From NCBI GenBank assembly GCA_033064195.1, contig JARBJD010000036.1:248001-312000 (forward strand): 64,000 nucleotides of DNA, read 5' to 3'. This document shows positions 59,530-64,000 of the stretch, piece by piece; position 1 is the stretch's first letter; each line of letters opens with the position of its first letter. A program made the position numbers and the translations under genes. Source of the DNA: Blattamonas nauphoetae. Its lineage: Eukaryota; Preaxostyla; Oxymonadida. A model generated the notes under the pieces. That model ran no database searches, had not been told where the DNA came from, and was given only the letters and a program-made list of their open reading frames with translations.

Positions 59530-61151
59530 TCAGTGTCGATTGGGAGCAGTGATATTTTTCATCCTTTGGTTGATGACAATTTCATTCCTGTTGATCTGAG
59601 CCTGAATTTGGTAGATCTGGCTCTGCACAGTGATAATATTCTGCAAAGGATGAAGAGAAGAAATGGATACCTGCTCAATCTCGCAAAGTTGGGCTCTGAG
59701 AGGTCGAAGAGAAGCCTCGTTTTCACGTTTCAATCGGTCGACATTGGAGATATGTTCCAAATTTTCTTTGACCGCTTTGTCGTATTCATTTTGTATGTCT
59801 GATGAGGCAGATGACTGGATTGAGTGAAGACAAACCTTCGACTGACTTTGAGAGTGAAACAATCTTTCCAAGTGGAGTCACAGCTTTTACAACCGACTGA
59901 ACCCCGTCTCTAATCTTTTCTATTGCAGCATCCCTTTCTTCGCGTTGTTGATCGTTGAAGCCAGAGCCTTGTTCGCCTTTCCCTTCTGGAAATGGAGATT
60001 GAACAAAAAGGAAGCATACGATTTCCGTCATCATCACCTGCAAGTTCCTTACTTTGTTTAGCAATGTCTCTTGCGAGTTGTGACTGTTTTTCTTTCGTCT
60101 TTCTTTCCCCTCTTTTCCCAGTTTCAATTGGACCTAAACCCTCTGACTCTGAATCATCGTCTCTCATATCCCCTTCCTCGATAATCATTTGACCTCGCCT
60201 AGTCCCACGTCGTGTTTCTATCGCTTTTCTTCGATCTGGTCCATCTTCCATCATTTTGAAAGCATCTGCATCGTCTTTTTCCACATTATCCTTAAAAGCA
60301 TCCCTTTCTTGTTGTCCTCTTTGCGAGGTAGGCTTTTGGCGAACTGGAGAATCATCTTCTTCCTGCGGAGGAGCCTCTCTTGCTTTTCGTTGCCGAGGAG
60401 GGTTATCAGAAGGCCTGGGAACAGGCTGCTCCTTGACTGCTTGGGGTTGTTCCGGTTTTTTAGGTTCTTCTCGCTTTTCCTGTTTTCTTGATTCTGTTTT
60501 CTTTTTCGGTTCTTCTTTCTTCTTTGGTTCCTCTTTAGGTTGTGGTTCTTCCTTTTTTGGTTCCTTCTTTGGTTCCTCTTTCTTCTTTGGCTCTTCTTTT
60601 TTCTTTGGTTCTTCCTGTTTTGGTTCTTCTTTCTTTTTGGATTCTTGTTTTGGAGGTGATTCAGTTGTGGGTGGTTTTACACCAGTGATCTTCTCTACAA
60701 GCGCCCCTGAATTCTTTCCAACCTTTTTTGCTGCTTCATAAAACATTACAATCATTTCATTCGTTTGATCTGCCTCGATTCCTTTCAGGACTGACGCTGG
60801 GTTACAATTGCACGGTTTTCCAAGAGCAAGACTAGAAATTTGTCCAATCTTTGTAAGATATGAGATTTTTGCTTCTCTTTCGGCAGGAGTAGGTTTAGCT
60901 CCCTTTACCTGTGTAGGAAAAATGAAGATTTGAGAACTCTGGGAAAAACAAACTTGAACCTCACCACTATTTCGTTCAGCCTCAGTAAACAACCCATCTG
61001 CAAAGCCTGTAAGCTTCATAATTGACTTTATGATGTCACAGATGTAGCGAAACGGTGGTTTCTTCAAAAGTTCAGGAGAGAGTTTTGGAGTCGTTATGTC
61101 TTTTCCCAAAATGGCGATGGTGTTATCAGCAAAATTTGAATCGTCAGGCAT
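59530..61151 (-). CDS. IFT54 (TRAF3IP1 / MIP-T3), IFT-B subunit, five exons
   Basis: IFT54 is a peripheral IFT-B protein that binds microtubules and kinesin-2. Exons from the 5' end are 61151-60960, 60908-60020, 59985-59836, 59798-59671 and 59640-59530 (489 residues). The N-terminal calponin-homology-like domain reads LSPELLKKPPFRYICDIIKS and IMKLTGFADGLFTEAERNSG. The middle is a low-complexity Lys/Glu/Pro region, then a polar region with an acidic patch EGDMRDDDSESEGLG. The C-terminal coiled coil, which dimerises with IFT20 in other organisms, is DIQNEYDKAVKENLEHISNV to QSQIYQIQAQINRNEIVINQ. The first intron is 51 nt, a multiple of three without stops, so retention would add 17 residues. KAP3, another part of the anterograde machinery, lies 10 kb away. 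Confidence 0.92.
60478..60660 (-). repeat. Low-complexity KKKEEP tandem region within IFT54
   Basis: The DNA consists of imperfect 18-nt units coding KKKEEP/KKEEPK on the minus strand (complement reads ggttcttctttcttcttt). It probably expanded by replication slippage. It codes for the disordered linker of IFT54. Confidence 0.75.
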
Positions 61152-61395
61152 TGTAAGAAAGATGGAATCTCAGGAATTTAGGAGAGGTTTGGAGTAGCCC
61201 ACACTAAAAAATGGTGAATCTTCGAACCGAGTGGTGCTCAAAAAATGGTTGACAAAACATGCTGTTAAATGAAAATTTGAGTATAAAGAAAAATGCAACG
61301 CTTTTATTTGCACAGAAAAGGAAACGTGAACGGAAGTGGAACAAAACAAAAGATATTGGATTAGGAAACAAGGAACTGAGATGTAGACATGATAC

Positions 61396-64000
61396 TCAAG
61401 GCAAATCAGAACCCCAGACAATAATTGAGCCGTCACGGCCTCCTGACACGAGTCTGTCATTGATAAGGATCATTGAGGTGATGCAGTCCTTGTGGTTGGA
61501 CCAGTCTTCTTCCTCAAGAAGTTGAAGGTCCTGCTTTGAGTATCCCTGCAAGTTGGCTTGGTCATCGAGGAGGGATGAATTGAAATTGTTGTCGTCTGAA
61601 GAATGAAAAAAATGATGGAGATTAAGAATAAGAAGACGAATGAAGACAAAGAACGAAGGAGAATGGAGAGAAAAAAAGAAGATAAAATAGGGAGAGAAAG
61701 AACGGGAAGACAGTGCATACATTCTACAATGTGGCTTGTCATTCCTGTTGATTCGTTTGTTACACTGCAGTTCGCCAGCCTTCGTGTGATCCGTGTGCAC
61801 GAAACATTTCGTCCGTCATTACTCCAGTTCCAGTGCCGGATGATCTTGTCGCTTCCAGCTGTGATAAGACAGTTGACCCCAGTCGGTGCGACCAGAGCTC
61901 GAATTGACGGCTCTGGAATAAGATTGTAGGAATCTGCGGAATGGCCCACCATCTTCCCCTGAGACGGTGCTGGTGTAGTGACTGAGATCTGCGCTGTTGT
62001 CTGAGCAGACGCTCCAACACTGCCGCATATTCCGAGTCCTTCAGAGGGGGAGAGGGCAATCGCTCTGTTCAGCCCAGTTGCGGCCCAAACGAGAGGATAT
62101 CCCGTCTGAGACGGCCGAGCTGCAGAGAACGAAGGATGAAGCTGAGCCATCGACAAAGACGGAAATGGAGTTGAGGAGACGGTGGACACAATGTCTGTGA
62201 TCGGAGAGCTATTCTCTGAGAGTGTCTGGTGAAGGGGAACACCAAAGCGGATATCCACGAGTGAGATTCGGCCCATGGATGTTCCAGCCACAAAATAGAG
62301 AGAATTGGGATCGACATCCAACGAGGTGACTCTTCCGCAGGCTGATGGCATGTGCACAACCCAGACAGTCTCGGCCACTCGTGGATCGATAACGTGGATG
62401 TATCCGTTTGTGTTGGCATACACAACCATTGGCGATTGATTGATGAGGAATGACTTGACGCAGGAGACGCCGTTGTACAAGACGGGAAAAGACGGGAAGA
62501 TGGATTGGCGTGTGCCTGTTGAGAGGAGGAGGGAATAAGGTTGGGCATGGAGCAGGTCTGTTTCCGACGAGGCAATGCTATCTGTCGCTAGCTGCTTCAG
62601 AAGTTCAACGCCGCTCTGAATATCAACGAAGGAGAGCACGCCTGGCGAGTGTGTTGAGGCGGTCGAGGTTCCGTAGCAGAATGTTGTCCCGTCTGGAAGA
62701 AGCGTAGCGTGGTACTTCGTTGACGGCTCTTCGACTTGCTTCTTGTCGTTGTATAGGAGCGATTGGTTGGGTGCGTTGAACGACGACGCCATTTTGTAGG
62801 CCATGAGAGACTGGTGCGACTCTTCCCCACGTCGCATGAGACTGAGATCCCAGAGACGGACAAACCCATCGGAAGCGCAGGAGATGAAGAGGTTGTTATT
62901 TCCTGCGTGAGATTTCGACAGCGATGTGATTCCTTGTGAATGTTCGTTGAGAAATTGGACCTGACGAAGTTTGAGGGCCCATTCTGGTGTTGCGATGTGA
63001 GCGTTTGGAGAAGTCCCAGTTGGAGCTGGTATCATCCCAATCGGGGTGGAAATAAGAGTTGACGTTGTCAATTGTGAAGGTTCGTTTCGGACCGGAATTA
63101 ACGATTTTTCAGACAGTGCTGAATACTCGTGTTGCGTCGAAAGGAGATCTTTGGAGATGTCTTTACTAGCAAGAGCGTTGTGATAAAGTCGGTCTCGAAA
63201 GAGGAAAAGGAGAATGAGATCATTTTGGGTGACAGGTGATGACAACTTCGACAGAAGTGCTGGTCGTCTGTGTGTTCGATTGTCGGAAAGAATTTGCTGG
63301 GCTTGTTCAAACGCCATACTCAGACAAAGAGACGAAGTATCAGGATCGCACATCGGAGGTGTTGACGTGAAGAGAAAGTCAAGACATGCATCCCCAAAAG
63401 AATTCCGGAAGGCTCTTTCGATGCTGTCTTCCAGCTTGACTTTGTCCGACTTCTGTTCGGACGTGATGGTCTGGTGATGCGATTTGAGGATGTACGAAGA
63501 CGGGGCAGGAGAGAGAGCGAGACGGACGGGGTGAGTTGAAGTTTGGTCGTTGCGGAATTCTTCGATCAGACATTCAAGAACGGTTCGATACGCAAACCGA
63601 GAGATGGGCTGGATGAGGGCAGATGACAACAATCTGAGATCGTCCAATGGGACAGTGACTCCCATCAGCGGATCGAGGAACGGAATGACAGACGGTTGGA
63701 GCTCGAGAAGGCTGTCGATCTCGCCAAGGGCGGTGGCGACACGGGTGATGAAGAGGACGGCTTCGTTGCGGATCCATGCATTGGGGTGGATCACAAACCA
63801 GACCACGTCGTCAACACAGTCGACGAGAGCGGTGAGAAGGCTGTTTTCTCTTCTTCCGCAGATCGTCTGGTCGCACTCGGAGTCATATTCGGAATCACCA
63901 GCTGGAAGAAGCATGGCAATGTCTGACAAGAGAGCGATGTCTCTTTGCAACACAAACTCGATTGGCTCAAAATGATTGCTGAGTCTCGACCGAATTCTGC
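61396..64000 (-). CDS. VPS15 (PIK3R4) regulatory subunit of PI3-kinase, C-terminal part (5' end outside window)
   Basis: VPS15 is the pseudokinase/HEAT/WD40 scaffold of the VPS34 complexes that make PI3P in autophagy and endosomal sorting. Two exons are visible: from the window edge to 61721, then 61595-61396 (TGA), with a 125-nt intron. The first part holds HEAT-type helices, including IHPNAWIRNEAVLFITRVAT, typical of VPS15. The WD40 propeller follows: LNEHSQGITSLSKSHAGNNN then CASDGFVRLWDL, RVTSLDVDPNSLYFVAGTSM, then GRISLVDIRFGVPL, VNCLITAGSDKIIRHWNW, and the last blade ILINDRLVSGGRDGSIIVWG. The kinase-like N-terminus is not in the window. Its product is the lipid read by the PROPPIN encoded at 29-30 kb. 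Confidence 0.88.

Noticed and set aside
60192-60741. Plus-strand ORFs rich in GSSFFFGSS opposite IFT54
   Set aside because: They are the exact complement of the KKKEEP repeat and have no independent support.

Overview
The window looks like nuclear DNA of a flagellated, intron-rich protist. Genes lie on both strands and are tightly packed. Most are cut by very short GT-AG introns (about 25-125 nt). TAA, TAG and TGA all end genes, so the code looks standard. At least seven products belong to cilia, basal bodies or the microtubule skeleton: centrin, KAP3, IFT54, CFAP97-like, EB1, MFI/C11orf65-like and a CCDC148-like coiled coil. A beta-helix surface-type pseudogene, a mariner element and very short introns together make me think of a metamonad, perhaps an oxymonad. 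That placement is inference; nothing here proves it.

Layout. 0-3.4 kb: the 3' end of a leucine-rich-repeat protein and a six-exon importin alpha. 3.4-11.4 kb: a gene-poor stretch with a decayed beta-helix gene between degenerate inverted repeats, then an unresolved, probably decayed S/P/H-rich coding region and a 24-bp tandem repeat. 11.4-30.3 kb: MFI-like, a very large disordered coiled-coil gene, a divergent S/P-rich gene starting 25 bp away, a CCDC148-like gene, EB1, MOB4, a UFD1/zinc-finger protein and a PROPPIN (WIPI/Atg18). 30.5-44.4 kb: one giant helical-repeat gene whose main exon is about 13.6 kb. 44.5-49.4 kb: centrin, an EF-hand protein and KAP3. 49.4-54 kb: an accessory island with a 2.2-kb mariner-family transposon, a broken cysteine-rich metallothionein-like gene and a CDK-like kinase that has lost its ATP-binding half. 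54-64 kb: CFAP97-like, an overlapping disordered ORF, RAD23, COG8, IFT54 and the 3' part of VPS15.

How the genes fit together. KAP3 (kinesin-2) and IFT54 (IFT-B) serve intraflagellar transport. Centrin and the EF-hand protein fit basal bodies, and EB1 marks microtubule plus ends. MOB4 is a STRIPAK subunit. VPS15 (PI3-kinase complex) and the PROPPIN (PI3P reader) are maker-side and reader-side parts of one endosome/autophagy lipid pathway. COG8 serves Golgi tethering, and RAD23 and the UFD1-like protein serve ubiquitin handling. Exon boundaries for importin alpha, MFI, the CCDC148-like gene, EB1, centrin, the EF-hand gene, KAP3, CFAP97, RAD23 and IFT54 were worked out by hand, and their reading phases close. 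Others are approximate, as stated per entry.
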